From NCBI RefSeq assembly GCF_007990635.1, contig NZ_AP019846.1, positions 1,736,001-1,800,000 of the forward strand: 64,000 nt of DNA, in the 5' to 3' direction. This document shows positions 38,601 through 48,030 of the stretch, piece by piece. Made by a program: the position numbers and the translations under genes. The notes under the pieces are model-generated. The model did not search any database. It worked only from the letters and a program-made list of their open reading frames with translations, and was not told the origin of the DNA. The stretch comes from Leptotrichia hongkongensis (GTDB lineage: Bacteria > Fusobacteriota > Fusobacteriia > Fusobacteriales > Leptotrichiaceae). Each line of letters begins with the position of its first letter. The first letter of the stretch is position 1.

Positions 38601-40042
38601 ATTTCAGGATTTACAAATTCAGAAAATTCTCCAATAATCTCTCTTCCACGCATTTTCACAGCCCCAATTTCAATTATCTTGTCATTAAAAGGATCAAATC
38701 CTGTCGTTTCAATATCGAATACAACATAAATTTCATCTTCAATCATCTTGTCCTTAGGATTCGTAATCAAGTCCTGCTCGTCATCAACTACATACGCTTC
38801 CATCCCAAAAATAACTTTAAAATCCTCATTTGCCTCCTTAAACGCAAACGGAAATGAATGCACTACTCCGTAATCTGTTACAGCAATCCCGCTATGCCCA
38901 AATTCTTTAGCTCTTTTCGCATAATCCTTGATTGACATAACTCCGCTCATTTCACTCATATTCGTATGTGCATGAAGTTCTATTCTTTTTTTCGGAGCGT
39001 TGTCCTCTTTTTTCACATCTTTAGATTCTATAGCTTCCACTCTTTGCGTTCTCACATACTTTTCACCACTATACATATCCGCCTCAAAACTTCCAGTAAC
39101 CTTTACCCACTCCCCAAGTTTTACCTTAATATCCTCATTCGTGTTAAAAAATATTCTACAGCTAACAGAGTCTGTATAATCTGTAATCATAAAATCACAC
39201 ATTAACTTCCCATTCTTAGTTTCTCTCATATCTACGTTAAAAATTTTTCCTTCTAGTGCCACATCATCACCATTGTTCAAAATATCAAGTGTTGAAAACG
39301 GCATAGCATCTAAATCAGGAATTTTTTTCCATTTGTAATTACCTTTGTTACTATCTCCATTAGCGTTTCCGCCATTTGAATAACCGTTTGCGTTATTTCC
39401 ATTATTAAAATTTCCGTTTCCTCCATAATTACCGCCATTACCATTACTTACACTGGCATTTTCATACTTTGGAAGTTCACTTGCCTTTACCGAATTTAAC
39501 TTATTTTGAGCCTTAATTTTAGCCTTCACTTCATCAAAATCCCCATTTACAAACTCAATTTTTACCGAATTGTCCATACATTCATAAATTTTTCTTGTAA
39601 GTTCTTCCTTTGCCTCCGTTCTTTTGGCCTCTTCTATCAAATGGTGCGATGGTAATTTTATAAACACCGTATTTTCAAGACTTTCCACTTCATAACTTGC
39701 AAAAATATACTGATACCTCTTGCTCTCATACTTATAATTCTCAATTGCAAATTTTACAAATCCAATAACATCTTTTTGTATCAATTCAGGATTGACATCC
39801 ATCTTAATCTTCAATTTTAACCCATTTTCAAAACTCTTATAAAGCAGCTGTCTCAAATCCTGTATCTCATTATGTGCCTCAAAATTATGAACCCTCACAA
39901 ATATTTCAATCTCTCTCTTTTTAGAAAATAAATTAACATACTCAATCTCAAAATTCTTAATTCCATATTTCCTAAAAAAATCTTCTGATGGTTTAACCTT
40001 CAAATACTTTGTACTCATTTTTCTATCTATGCCCCCTAACAT
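35621..40042 (-). CDS. polC: DNA polymerase III alpha subunit, PolC type
   Basis: About 1470 residues, replicative polymerase with built-in proofreading. An N-terminal domain (1-198) is followed by an unusual Asn/Gly-rich linker (199-236), an OB domain (260-335), and the PHP domain from 352 (RIELHAHTNMSEMSG). The DnaQ-type exonuclease (YVVFDIETTG, about 439-448) is inserted in it. Further on lie the zinc finger CPKCKHTEF...CPECG, the catalytic PDIDLNFSGEYQ and C-terminal HhH segments (DFLSIEDLVKRTKL). ATG 40042 or 40018 could be the start; neither has an ideal ribosome site. PolC, not DnaE, is the Firmicutes/Fusobacteria-style enzyme. Confidence 0.96.
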   Translation of the reverse strand: MLGGIDRKMSTKYLKVKPSEDFFRKYGIKNFEIEYVNLFSKKREIEIFVRVHNFEAHNEIQDLRQLLYKSFENGLKLKIKMDVNPELIQKDVIGFVKFAIENYKYESKRYQYIFASYEVESLENTVFIKLPSHHLIEEAKRTEAKEELTRKIYECMDNSVKIEFVNGDFDEVKAKIKAQNKLNSVKASELPKYENASVSNGNGGNYGGNGNFNNGNNANGYSNGGNANGDSNKGNYKWKKIPDLDAMPFSTLDILNNGDDVALEGKIFNVDMRETKNGKLMCDFMITDYTDSVSCRIFFNTNEDIKVKLGEWVKVTGSFEADMYSGEKYVRTQRVEAIESKDVKKEDNAPKKRIELHAHTNMSEMSGVMSIKDYAKRAKEFGHSGIAVTDYGVVHSFPFAFKEANEDFKVIFGMEAYVVDDEQDLITNPKDKMIEDEIYVVFDIETTGFDPFNDKIIEIGAVKMRGREIIGEFSEFVNPEIPIPPKITELTTITDEMVANAEKIETVLPRFLEFCTDTTVVAHNAKFDVGFIKQKTIEQGLEYSPSVIDTLPLARTLLPDSRGYGLANLVKYFGITLETHHRAVDDAKATAEVFQKFLNMILSKGILKLIEINTDLQPNIQNSETLNTMILVKNQAGLRDLYELVSRSNIEFFGMRRPRIPKTLLNSMRENLLIASSASASERNKGELVNLYLRGAEKDDIEEKARFYDYIEIHPHTNYADMVERTSKEIESYDIIKEMNKYFYELGKSQNKIVVATGDTHYLEEREAINRNVLLLGSGTMWKTETSEGVRGYEFFDRKLYFKTTEEMLEAFDYLGEEAAQEVVVENTHKINDMIEQVRPIPTGFYPPKIDGAEDEVREMTYKKLEELYGENIDESLKERVEKELNSIIQNGFAVLYLIAQKLVHKSVDAGYLVGSRGSVGSSIVAYLMGITEVNGLYPHYRCPKCKHTEFMNEEGSGVDYPDKNCPECGTKYIKDGHAIPFEVFMGFNGDKVPDIDLNFSGEYQGEIHKYTEELFGSDNVFRAGTISTLAEKNAFGYVKKYLEEVEGTPEIRERKAEVMRIAKGCEGARKTTGQHPGGMIVVPKDKSIYDFCPIQRPANDMKSTSKTTHFDYHVMDEQLVKLDILGHDDPTTLRILQDLTDVDIYTIPLDDKEVMSLFSGTEALGVTPDEIGSPTGTSGIPEFGTSFVKQMLVDTRPKTFAELVRISGLSHGTDVWLNNAQDYVRSGIATLSQIITVRDDIMNKLIDDGLDKSLAFSIMEFVRKGQPTKNREKWQEYSKTMKEHGVEQWYIDSCEKIKYMFPKGHAVAYVMMAVRIAYFKVHYPIEFYTAFLNRKVGDFKMTTMFRPVEELKRAKMEMDRKGNLNAKEKQELFLYEILIEMHYRKIELEQIDIYKSEAKLFTIQDGKIRMPLIAMDGLGEAVAENIVSERKVDFLSIEDLVKRTKLNKTIVELMKEYGCLKDLSATNQQTLF

Positions 40043-40157
40043 TTTTTATCTTTATCCTCATTCTAGTTATTAAATCTTTTCTTTAAATTCTTGAATTAAG
40101 TTATTTTCTTAATTTTTTTAGATTTTTCTGTTAATTTATATTTTTTCTTTTTTTTAC

Positions 40158-40290
40158 GTAAAGGGGATCAACCGCCATCCCCTTTACAATCCCGGCTTGT
40201 CTAAGCATTTTTTGAAAATAAAATCGAAACTCGCTACGTAAAACTTCGCTCAAACAATCGATTTTATTTCCAAAAAATCACGACACTTTT
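40158..40290 (-). repeat. Structured intergenic repeat, copy 1
   Basis: Read on the minus strand it has: GTCGTGATTTTTTGGAAATA, the inverted pair AATAAAATCG/CGATTTTATT (40259-40268 with 40217-40226) around a GTTTGAGCG...GAGTTTCG loop, the core GCTTAGACAAGCC (40194-40206), and a hairpin GTAAAGGGGAT/ATCCCCTTTAC (40177-40187 with 40158-40168). Copy 3 shares the whole layout. Confidence 0.75.
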
Positions 40291-40370
40291 TAGTTTAATC
40301 ATAACAGGTAATTTTATTAAAAAGGTTCAGATTATAATAAAATAAACTTTTTTAATTTTAATAAACCGAC

Positions 40371-40491
40371 GGAGCTTTTATTTGTTCAACTACGACTGTT
40401 TGACGACTGTAAGGAGGAGTTTCGGAGTTGGGCAAATAAAAGTCGTAGTCTAGCCATAGGTTGCAGGATTTGCGGCAATGAGCAATCCTGC
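40371..40491 (+). repeat. Structured intergenic repeat, copy 2 (divergent)
   Basis: The same order of parts with different stem sequences: inverted pair TTTTATTTG (40376-40384)/CAAATAAAA (40433-40441) around a loop with GTTTGACG and GAGTTTCGG, a TAGTCTAGCC core (40447-40456), then a hairpin GCAGGATT (40463-40470)/AATCCTGC (40484-40491). The rest of the gap 40043-40728 is AT-rich with nothing I can name. Confidence 0.6.
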
Positions 40492-40667
40492 TAAAATAAA
40501 CAAAAAAAATATAATTAAAAATAGTAAGAACTGTTATTAAACAAAATAATCTAAAAAATTTAGAAATTAACTTAATTAACGATTATAAAGAATAAACTTA
40601 ATATAAATAAATCAACTTTATTATATAATTTTTACAATATTTTAGCAATACAATTTCCAAAAATAAA

Positions 40668-40699
40668 AACTGACTCATCTTCCTTAAAACAAGCCAGTT
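40668..40699 (-). terminator. Terminator after the aldolase gene
   Basis: On the minus strand AACTGGCT (40692-40699) pairs with AGTCAGTT (40668-40675), followed by TTTATTTTT, 30 bases past the aldolase stop. Confidence 0.7.
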
Positions 40700-40728
40700 C
40701 TTATATTCAATTTATTTTTTATAAAAAA

Positions 40729-41616
40729 TTATTTTACTGAAGCTTCGTAGATTCCTTCAATTGTTGATTCCAAAGTTTTGTTAAATTCTTCGTCACTTTG
40801 CTGTGCTGACAATCCTTCAGTTAATGCTCTTGAGAAACTTGCGATTATTCCTTTATTTTTTGAAAGAATTTCATTTGCTTTTTCTCTTGGATAACCTCCT
40901 GATAATGCGACAACTCTTACAACTCTTGGATGTTTTGTCAAATCTTCATAAAAGTTTTCAACTGTTGGCAAAGTCACTTTTAACATAACATTTGAAGTTT
41001 CAGGTAATTTATCAAGATGCTTTTTGATTTCATTCTTTAATATTGTTTCACATTCTGCTTTATCAGTATTATGAATATCTACTTCTGGTTCAATTATTGG
41101 AACAAGTCCTGCTGCAATAATCTTATTTGCAACTTCAAATTGCTGATCTACAACTTTTTTAATTCCTGTTTGTGATGCCTTTTTTATAACAGAACGCATT
41201 TTTGTCCCAAAAATATGTCTTTCATTTGCTCTTTTCAAAAGCTCATCCAATTCTGGCATTGGTTTCATTGTTTGAACTCCATCTTCCAATTCTTCAAGTC
41301 CTTTGTCAACTTTTAAGAAAGGCAAAACTCCTTTTTCTTCCCACAAGAAATCCGCTGTATATTTTCCATCAATTTTTCTATCCATAGTTTGCTCAAATAA
41401 AATAGCACCTAAAATTTTTGTATCATTAAAAGCTGGACTCTTTATAATTCTAGTTCTCATTTTATGAATCAAATCAAACATCTCTGCATCATTTGAATAT
41501 TCATTTTCATCAATTCCATATAATTTCAATGCTTTTGGAGTACTTCCTCCACTTTGATCCAGTGCTGCAATAAATCCTTTTCCATTTCTCATTTTTTCCA
41601 ATTTTTCGTTCATCAT
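40729..41616 (-). CDS. Fructose-bisphosphate aldolase, class I
   Basis: About 295 residues of the class I (Schiff-base) type, cleaving fructose-1,6-bisphosphate to two triose phosphates in glycolysis. Visible family marks: [20 protein letters not shown] near the start, the [14 protein letters not shown] strand, [15 protein letters not shown] with the conserved glutamates, and [10 protein letters not shown], which carries the likely Schiff-base lysine. [14 protein letters not shown] binds phosphate. ATG 41616 follows GAGGAGG by six bases; the frame to 41631 only includes the ribosome site. A terminator follows. Confidence 0.92.
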   Translation of the reverse strand: MMNEKLEKMRNGKGFIAALDQSGGSTPKALKLYGIDENEYSNDAEMFDLIHKMRTRIIKSPAFNDTKILGAILFEQTMDRKIDGKYTADFLWEEKGVLPFLKVDKGLEELEDGVQTMKPMPELDELLKRANERHIFGTKMRSVIKKASQTGIKKVVDQQFEVANKIIAAGLVPIIEPEVDIHNTDKAECETILKNEIKKHLDKLPETSNVMLKVTLPTVENFYEDLTKHPRVVRVVALSGGYPREKANEILSKNKGIIASFSRALTEGLSAQQSDEEFNKTLESTIEGIYEASVK

Positions 41617-41733
41617 AACTGTCCTCCTCATTTAAAATTCAGAATTTTTAAAAATTGCTTTCTATATTTTTATCATAGCACTTTTTTCAAAAATGTCAAT
41701 TAAAATTTAAGAATCTCACTTTTTAAATTTATC

Positions 41734-42399
41734 TTAAAAATTTTGAGCTCCTACCAATTTTACTTTTAATACTGCTGGCTGATAAATAACTTCCTCCAGC
41801 ATTCCTTTGGCTTTTATTACAAATTTAAATAGGTATGCGTAATTTTTTGAAGTTCTTGAAAGCAAAAGATTTGGATCTGCTTTTCCAATGGTATCAGATT
41901 GCCCCATCCAGTTGTATTCGTTTATAATTATATCTCCTACTCTGGAAGTTGAGCCACGTTTTAATTCCATTTCCTGAACATATTGACCTTTTTTAAAGTC
42001 TTTCATTTTTTTTGCCCCTTTAGGCATTACAGCTTCCACAAGCAATTTTTCACCTTCATTTGGTACCGCAACATAAATTTTGACATTTTCAATTTCAATA
42101 TTGTCATTTAAAATATCAAAACCAAATGCAAATTTTACTGACGAATTTTTAACATCCTTATTATCATAATCAAACATCACACCTGCTGTATTTGTTTTAT
42201 AATTTTTATTTCCATTAGGGTTTAAAGAGGTAAACTGCATTTTTTCACCATTTCCCTTATCCAGATTCAAACTTTTTCCAGCAATTACATTATTTAAAGT
42301 TTTCCCAGCTGTTACAAATGTAAAACTATTTTTTTTACCAAATGCTATAATTCCCATTAGCAACATTAAACTTAAGATTATTCTTTTTAAATTAGACAT
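41734..42399 (-). CDS. Exported hypothetical protein
   Basis: 221 residues with a signal peptide (LKRIILSLMLLMGIIAFGKK), probably cleaved near residue 21. The mature protein is rich in beta-type segments and basic loops, with no cysteine, so it is soluble periplasmic or loosely membrane-associated. AAGGAGG lies upstream of the ATG. Family not recognised. It lies divergent from yebC. Confidence 0.6.
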   Translation of the reverse strand: MSNLKRIILSLMLLMGIIAFGKKNSFTFVTAGKTLNNVIAGKSLNLDKGNGEKMQFTSLNPNGNKNYKTNTAGVMFDYDNKDVKNSSVKFAFGFDILNDNIEIENVKIYVAVPNEGEKLLVEAVMPKGAKKMKDFKKGQYVQEMELKRGSTSRVGDIIINEYNWMGQSDTIGKADPNLLLSRTSKNYAYLFKFVIKAKGMLEEVIYQPAVLKVKLVGAQNF

Positions 42400-42501
42400 T
42401 TTAATTTCCTCCTTAAATTATTTATGTAATAATATTTTATAATATTCCTTTATTTTTTACAAATTTATTTTTATTTCTCAAAATTTCCTTTAATTTCCCC
42501 A

Positions 42502-42530
42502 TTGATTAGACTTTTTTTTTATGATATAAT
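42502..42530 (+). promoter_or_regulatory. yebC promoter
   Basis: TTGATT (42502-42507), 17 bases, TATAAT (42525-42530), ending 28 bases before the yebC ATG. Confidence 0.75.
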
Positions 42531-42558
42531 TTTTATATAATTAATTTAGGAGGAAAAA

Positions 42559-43278
42559 ATGGGAAGACATGGTACAATAGCTGGGCGTAAGGAAGCACAG
42601 GATAAAAAAAGAGCCGCATCATTTACAAAACTTGTTAGACTTATAACAGTAGCAGCAAGAGGCGGAGAAAATCCTGAATTTAATGTAGCCCTAAAACATG
42701 CAATCGAAAAAGCAAAAGCAATTAATATGCCTAATGACAATATTAACAGGGCAATCAAGAAAGGAGCAGGAACTGACGGCTCAACAGCCTTTGAAACATT
42801 AAATTACGAAGGTTACGGTCCTGCAGGAGTTGCTATTATTGTAGAAGCTCTTACTGATAATAAAAATAGAACTGCTTCATCTGTAAAGGTGGCTTTTGAT
42901 AGAAATGGCGGAAATCTAGGGGTTTCTGGATCAGTTTCATATATGTTCGGAAGAAAAGGTGAAATTATCATTGAAAAAACTGATGATATTGATGAAGAAG
43001 CGCTAATGGAAGTAGCACTTGAAGCTGGAATGGAAGATATGGAAACTCTAGAAGATAGTTATTATATCACAACTGAAACAGCGAACTTTGATGCAGTAGC
43101 AGATGCCTTAAGAAACGCAGGATACACTTTGCTTGAAGCAGATATTCAATACTTGCCGTCTATAGAGGTTGACTCTCTTAGCGAAGAAGATTTACAAAAA
43201 TTAAGAAAGTTAATCGATACTCTAGAAAATGATGATGATGTACAAAAAGTTCATCACAACTATGCTGGAGAATTATAA
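42559..43278 (+). CDS. yebC: YebC/PmpR/TACO1-family translation or transcription regulator
   Basis: 239 residues, a typical length. The N-terminus MGRHGTIAGRKEAQDKKRAA and the following VAARGGENPEFN, KAKAINMPNDNINRAIKKG and YEGYGPAGVAIIVEALTDNK are near-invariant in the family. Recent work links YebC to ribosomes and translation of difficult motifs; older work calls it a transcription factor. It is a single-gene unit with its own promoter and terminator. Confidence 0.95.
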   Translation: MGRHGTIAGRKEAQDKKRAASFTKLVRLITVAARGGENPEFNVALKHAIEKAKAINMPNDNINRAIKKGAGTDGSTAFETLNYEGYGPAGVAIIVEALTDNKNRTASSVKVAFDRNGGNLGVSGSVSYMFGRKGEIIIEKTDDIDEEALMEVALEAGMEDMETLEDSYYITTETANFDAVADALRNAGYTLLEADIQYLPSIEVDSLSEEDLQKLRKLIDTLENDDDVQKVHHNYAGEL

Positions 43279-43307
43279 TAAACATTTATAAATTTAAAAA
43301 TTTTAAT

Positions 43308-43338
43308 TGCGGAATTATTTTCCGCATTTATTTTTATT
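43308..43338 (+). terminator. yebC terminator
   Basis: TGCGGAA (43308-43314) pairs with TTCCGCA (43320-43326), followed by TTTATTTTTATT. Confidence 0.85.
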
Positions 43339-43445
43339 ATAAGTTACAACATTAATTAAATGCAGCAATTTACAATATTTATTGTATATTTCCTATTAGA
43401 ATAGAAAATTTTATTAATATAAAAAATAAAAAGGAGTTATATTTT

Positions 43446-44174
43446 ATGAAAAAAAACGGAGAAGAAACAGTTACTCCGATAAAAAATATGAAAATTATTC
43501 AACGAAATGATTTTCAAAACTTTACACTTGATTCTGTCTTGCTTGCAGACTTTGTAAAAATTAATCGAAAAACTAAAAAAATCCTTGATATTGGAACTGG
43601 CTGTGGAATTATCTCATTACTTCTAGCACAACGTTCAAAAGCACAAATTATAGGTATAGAATTACAGGAAACAATGGCAAAAATTGCAAAAAGAAATACT
43701 GAAAACAATATTTTCGAAAATCAAGTTCAGATAGTAAATGAAGACATTAAGAATTACAAAAATATTTTTACTCGTGACGAATTTGACACAATTGTTACAA
43801 ATCCTCCGTATTTTGAATTTACTGGCGACATTTCCCAAACAAACAATTTGGAACAACTGGCATACGCAAGACACAATATCAATTTGACACTTGAGGAAAT
43901 TATAAAAATTTCTTCTTACTTATTAAAAAATATGGGCAGTTTCTCAATTGTATTTCGAAGCAAACGTCTAGTAGAAGTTCTATCACTTTTACAAAAATAT
44001 AATTTAGAGCCAAAACGAATGAAAAACTGCTATACAAAATGGAATGAAAACTCAAAAATTTGCCTTTTAGAAGCAATAAAAGATGCAAAGAAAGGATTTT
44101 CTATTGAAATGCCAATTTTTGTTTATGATGAAAATAGAAGAAGAAGTGAATATATTGAGAATTTGTATAAATAA
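43446..44174 (+). CDS. TrmN6/YfiC-type tRNA adenine methyltransferase
   Basis: 242 residues of the COG4123 class. SAM motif ILDIGTGCGIISLLLAQ is near residues 41-57, IIGIELQ follows as the acidic loop, NEDIKNY lies near 99 and catalytic TNPPYFEF near 120. E. coli TrmN6 methylates A37 of tRNA1(Val); the exact target here is unproven. AAGGAG lies about ten bases before the ATG. Confidence 0.85.
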   Translation: MKKNGEETVTPIKNMKIIQRNDFQNFTLDSVLLADFVKINRKTKKILDIGTGCGIISLLLAQRSKAQIIGIELQETMAKIAKRNTENNIFENQVQIVNEDIKNYKNIFTRDEFDTIVTNPPYFEFTGDISQTNNLEQLAYARHNINLTLEEIIKISSYLLKNMGSFSIVFRSKRLVEVLSLLQKYNLEPKRMKNCYTKWNENSKICLLEAIKDAKKGFSIEMPIFVYDENRRRSEYIENLYK

Positions 44175-44292
44175 AAAAATTTTAGAATACATCTTTTAGT
44201 ATTTAAAAAATTAAATTTAAATATTTTCCTATTTATATTTTTAACAGATTAAAAAATTGAAATTTAAACATAACAATCTTTATATTTAATGT

Positions 44293-44416
44293 AAAAATGT
44301 CGTGATTTTTTTGGAATGAAAATGATTGTTTGAGCGTTAGCGAGTTTCATTTTTATTTCAAAAAAATGCTTAGACAAGCCAGGGATGCAAGGGAAATGGC
44401 GACTGATTTCCCTTGC
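44293..44416 (+). repeat. Structured intergenic repeat, copy 3
   Basis: Parts in order: GTCGTGATTTTTTTGGAATG, inverted AT-rich pair (44314-44325 with 44348-44360) around GTTTGAGCGTTAGCGAGTTT, core GCTTAGACAAGCC (44368-44380), then hairpin GCAAGGGAAAT (44387-44397)/ATTTCCCTTGC (44406-44416). It is in the opposite orientation to copy 1. The hairpin stems differ in sequence but pair equally well, which suggests selection on structure. The rest of 44175-44602 holds nothing I can name. Confidence 0.75.
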
Positions 44417-44602
44417 TTTATAAAAAGAAAAAACATAAAAGTTATAGAAAAAATATTTATTAATAATAAACACTTTTTCAAAATCTAAATAAAAATTATT
44501 TAGATGGATACTAAGGAGTAGATTTAATTTTTTGAAATTATCAAATACATTTATTATAAAATTTTATCACTATTTTAAATGGAATTTAGTATAATTCAAA
44601 AA

Positions 44603-45751
44603 TTATAATAATTTCTTATATAATTCTTTTATATCTTCTAAATTTGTATCCCGTGGATTTCCACCTGTACAAACGTCATTTAATGCAGATTCAGCAATAA
44701 AGTCTAAATCTTTTATATCCATAATTCCTTTTAGATTGTTTGGAATTCCAACATCGCTTGCTAGTTCTCTTACTTTATCAACTGCAGCTTTTCTATATTC
44801 TTCTGGTGACATTGTTCTTGTATGTTTTACACCGAATGCTTTTGCGATAGCTTTAAATTTTTCTCCAGTAAATTCAGCATTGTATTCCATTACAGTTGGA
44901 AGAATTATTGCGTTTGCAATTCCATGTGGAGTACCATAAAATGCCCCTAGCGGATGTGCCATTGAGTGTACAATTCCAAGTCCTACATTTGAGAATCCCA
45001 TTCCAGCCAAATATGAAGCAAGTGCCATTTTTTCACGTCCTTCAGGTTCATTATTTACAGCGCTTCTCAAATATTTTGCAATCAATTCAATGGCTTTTAA
45101 GTGGAACATGTCAGTCATTTCCCAAGCAGCTTTTGTTGTAAATCCTTCAATTGCATGAGTTAAAGCATCTAGTCCAGTTGCAGCAGTAAGTTCTTTTGGC
45201 ATGCTTGTCATCATTCCAGGGTCAACAATTGCCACAATTGGTAAATCATGTGGATCAACGCATACAAATTTTCTGTCTTTTTCAACATCTGTGATTACAT
45301 AGTTAATTGTAACTTCTGCAGCAGTTCCAGCTGTTGTCGCGACAGCGATAATTGGTACACATTTATTTTTAGTGTCTGCAACACCTTCAAGGCTTCTTAC
45401 ATCAGAAAATTCTGGATTGTTGATAATAATGGCAACTGCTTTTGCAGTATCCATTGGTGAACCTCCACCAATTGCGATAATGTAGTCAGCACCTGAAGAT
45501 TTGTACTTTTCAACACCATCTTTTACATTTTCAATAGTTGGATTTGGTTGAATATCAGAAAAAACTTCATAAGCTAAATTTTCCTTATCCAGCAAATCTG
45601 TAATTTTTGATACTCCACCAAATTCTAAAAGCCCTTTGTCTGTACATATAAGCGCTTTTTTGAATTTATTTTTTTTAACTTCCTCTGGGATATGGTTTAT
45701 TGCTCCAAAACCATGATACGAAATTTCGTTCAAAATAATTCTTTGTGCCAT
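44603..45751 (-). CDS. Iron-dependent alcohol dehydrogenase, lactaldehyde reductase (FucO) type
   Basis: 382 residues of the group III metal-dependent alcohol dehydrogenases. NAD-binding GGGSPMDTAKAVA and the TTAGTAAEVT segment are clear. The iron ligands are provided by the region GLDALTHAIEGF and the histidines of HSMAHPLGAFY...THGIAN-like GTPHGIAN. FucO reduces lactaldehyde to 1,2-propanediol; here it may act in mixed-acid fermentation, and no sugar-methylpentose genes are beside it. ATG 45751 follows GAGG; the frame to 45796 lacks a signal. Confidence 0.87.
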   Translation of the reverse strand: MAQRIILNEISYHGFGAINHIPEEVKKNKFKKALICTDKGLLEFGGVSKITDLLDKENLAYEVFSDIQPNPTIENVKDGVEKYKSSGADYIIAIGGGSPMDTAKAVAIIINNPEFSDVRSLEGVADTKNKCVPIIAVATTAGTAAEVTINYVITDVEKDRKFVCVDPHDLPIVAIVDPGMMTSMPKELTAATGLDALTHAIEGFTTKAAWEMTDMFHLKAIELIAKYLRSAVNNEPEGREKMALASYLAGMGFSNVGLGIVHSMAHPLGAFYGTPHGIANAIILPTVMEYNAEFTGEKFKAIAKAFGVKHTRTMSPEEYRKAAVDKVRELASDVGIPNNLKGIMDIKDLDFIAESALNDVCTGGNPRDTNLEDIKELYKKLL

Positions 45752-45941
45752 TTTTCTACCTCTTTTCAAATTTTTGTTTTTAATAAATATTTTCATTCTA
45801 ATTATACTACACTTTTTTAATTTTTCAAGTCTAATATTATATTTATTTTAAATTAAACTAAAATTTTTATAAAATAACCATAATTTTTAAATTTGTTTTT
45901 TATAAAATTTTTTCAAAAATATTGTAGCAAAATAACAAAAA

Positions 45942-45964
45942 AAGTCCTCTAATTTTAAGGACTT
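45942..45964 (-). terminator. murA operon terminator
   Basis: On the minus strand AAGTCCT (45958-45964) pairs with AGGACTT (45942-45948), followed by TTTTTGTT, just past the murA stop. Confidence 0.85.
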
Positions 45965-45987
45965 TTAATAATTTAAATTATATTCTG

Positions 45988-47256
45988 TTAAACATCTAGT
46001 TTAATTCTTTCAATTTGAGCACCAACAGCATTTAATTTTAATTCTAATTTATCATATCCTCTATCTATGTGATAAACTCTATTTACAACTGTTTCACCAT
46101 CTGCTGCAAGTGCCGCCAAAACTAGCGCTGCTCCGGCTCTCAAGTCTGAAGACATTACTTCTGCACCTGTTAACGGTAATCCTCCATTTATAAAAGCTAC
46201 TCCATGTTTTATTGTAATATCTGCTCCCATTCTGTTAAATTCAGGTACGTGCATAAATCTGTTTTCAAATACAGTTTCTTCCATTGAGCTTCCACCATTT
46301 ACCAGAGTTTGAAGCAACATCATTTGAGGCTGCATATCTGTTGGGAATCCAGGGTGTGGCAAAGTTTTTATTTTTGATGGCTTTAAATCTTTTACTTTTC
46401 CTATTACAGTCAGAATATCTCCATCCTGTTCAAATTTTGCTCCCATTGCTTCTAATTCAGATTTAAATACTCCTAAATCATCAAGTCTTGCATTTTGAAT
46501 TTTTAAATCTCCTTCTGTAACTAATGAAGCTATCACATAAGTTCCTGCCTCAATTCTATCTGGCATAATTGAATATTCCACAGCGTGAAGTTCTTCAACT
46601 CCTTCAATTTCAATAGTAGGAGTTCCTAATCCTGTAATTTTTGCTCCCATTTTATTCAAGAAGTTTCCTAAATCAACAATTTCAGGCTCTCTTGCAGCAT
46701 TTGAAATAACAGTTTTCCCAGGAGTTTTTACTGCTGCCATCATAATGTTCTGAGTAGCCCCTACACTTGGAAAACCTAAGGGAATTTCAGCACCTTTTAA
46801 TTTGTCTGCTTTTGCATGAATATATCCGTGAACTCTTGTAATTTCCGCTCCCAATAGTTCAAATCCTTTTAAATGCAAATCAACTGGTCTTGAACCGATT
46901 GCACATCCTCCAGGCAATGAAACAACTGCTTCATCTAAATTTGCAATCATTGGTCCCATTACTAGAAATGATGCTCTCATCTGTTTTACAATTTCATAGC
47001 TTGCTTCTGTTCTTTTAAATCCATTATTTACAATTTTATAAGTATTGTCATCTAATTTTTCTGTTTCCATTCCCAAATCTTCCAGCAGTCTCATTGTTAC
47101 TCTTATATCACGTAAATTTGGAACATTTTTTAGAATGTACTCACCTTTTGTAACAAGTGTCGCTATAATTATTGGAAGTGCTGCATTCTTAGCTCCGCTT
47201 ACTTTAATTACTCCATTTAATGGTGTTTTCCCTTTTATTCTAAATCCATCAACCAC
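45988..47256 (-). CDS. murA: UDP-N-acetylglucosamine 1-carboxyvinyltransferase
   Basis: 422 residues. It transfers enolpyruvate from PEP to UDP-GlcNAc, the first committed step of peptidoglycan synthesis. Visible: [13 protein letters not shown] near 20-32, the active-site loop [17 protein letters not shown] with the fosfomycin-target cysteine near residue 117, and [17 protein letters not shown] near the C-terminus. It starts at GTG 47256 with AGGAGG upstream and overlaps the DUF1694 stop by 8 bases, so the two are coupled. Confidence 0.96.
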   Translation of the reverse strand: MVDGFRIKGKTPLNGVIKVSGAKNAALPIIIATLVTKGEYILKNVPNLRDIRVTMRLLEDLGMETEKLDDNTYKIVNNGFKRTEASYEIVKQMRASFLVMGPMIANLDEAVVSLPGGCAIGSRPVDLHLKGFELLGAEITRVHGYIHAKADKLKGAEIPLGFPSVGATQNIMMAAVKTPGKTVISNAAREPEIVDLGNFLNKMGAKITGLGTPTIEIEGVEELHAVEYSIMPDRIEAGTYVIASLVTEGDLKIQNARLDDLGVFKSELEAMGAKFEQDGDILTVIGKVKDLKPSKIKTLPHPGFPTDMQPQMMLLQTLVNGGSSMEETVFENRFMHVPEFNRMGADITIKHGVAFINGGLPLTGAEVMSSDLRAGAALVLAALAADGETVVNRVYHIDRGYDKLELKLNAVGAQIERIKLDV

Positions 47257-47848
47257 GTTTTTTTCCTCCTAATTTTTGACATATCGGACATTTTGAGCCA
47301 AACAATTTGTCCATAAATTTTAATTCTTTATAATTTTTAGCATATTCAGGCATTTCTTTTTTTATTATATCTAAATGAAAATCACAAACTGCACTTTCCA
47401 TAGCTTCAAAATATACATCTGGCAAGTGCTTTAAATGACATTTCTCAAGTTTTGAAGTTACAACAATTTCATCTCCATCTTCATGGACAATCGCATCCTT
47501 TGCAACGACCACAAGTGCTATCTGACCTACATATGCTAGATTATCTATCATTTTATAAGGCACTCTCTTTTTCTTAGCTATTTCAATGTATTTTTTTATA
47601 TCATTAAAATCTGCATGTCGTGAAATAACCATTTTGTCCACATCTTTATCTTCCAAAGCTTTTTCTATTTCATAATAAATCCCTTTTTCTTTTATTTCCT
47701 CAAATGTAAGGGCTTTGATAACTCTTTCTTTGTATTCTCCAAGAAATAAATTTTTTTCAGCTTGAGCATTTACAGCTCTATCTGTTACATCTTCTACACT
47801 TTTCATAACGTCTGCACTACTATTTTTATTAACGTTAACCATTTCCAT
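47249..47848 (-). CDS. DUF1694 (YueI-like) protein
   Basis: 199 residues with the YueI-type core [19 protein letters not shown] and the later [17 protein letters not shown] segment. The C-terminus has a CPIC motif. Function is not established for the family. It is translated just upstream of murA with overlapping stop and start, which may tie its level to cell-wall synthesis. Confidence 0.75.
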   Translation of the reverse strand: MEMVNVNKNSSADVMKSVEDVTDRAVNAQAEKNLFLGEYKERVIKALTFEEIKEKGIYYEIEKALEDKDVDKMVISRHADFNDIKKYIEIAKKKRVPYKMIDNLAYVGQIALVVVAKDAIVHEDGDEIVVTSKLEKCHLKHLPDVYFEAMESAVCDFHLDIIKKEMPEYAKNYKELKFMDKLFGSKCPICQKLGGKKRG

Positions 47849-48030
47849 TTTTTATTACTCCACTTCATTTAAAACATTATATTTTTTAAATTTTAATATT
47901 TATAAATATAATCAAAATTTATCATATTTTGTCATTATACTACTTTTTTATATATTTCTCAACTATTTTTTGAACTTTTATCTATTTTTAATAAAATCAG
48001 ATACTATTTTGAGTTCAAACATATTTAAAA

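Noticed and set aside
40158-40491. Tandem hairpins taken as ordinary terminators of polC or the aldolase
   Set aside because: None of the hairpins is followed by a T run, and the flanking sequence is conserved between distant copies in different contexts.
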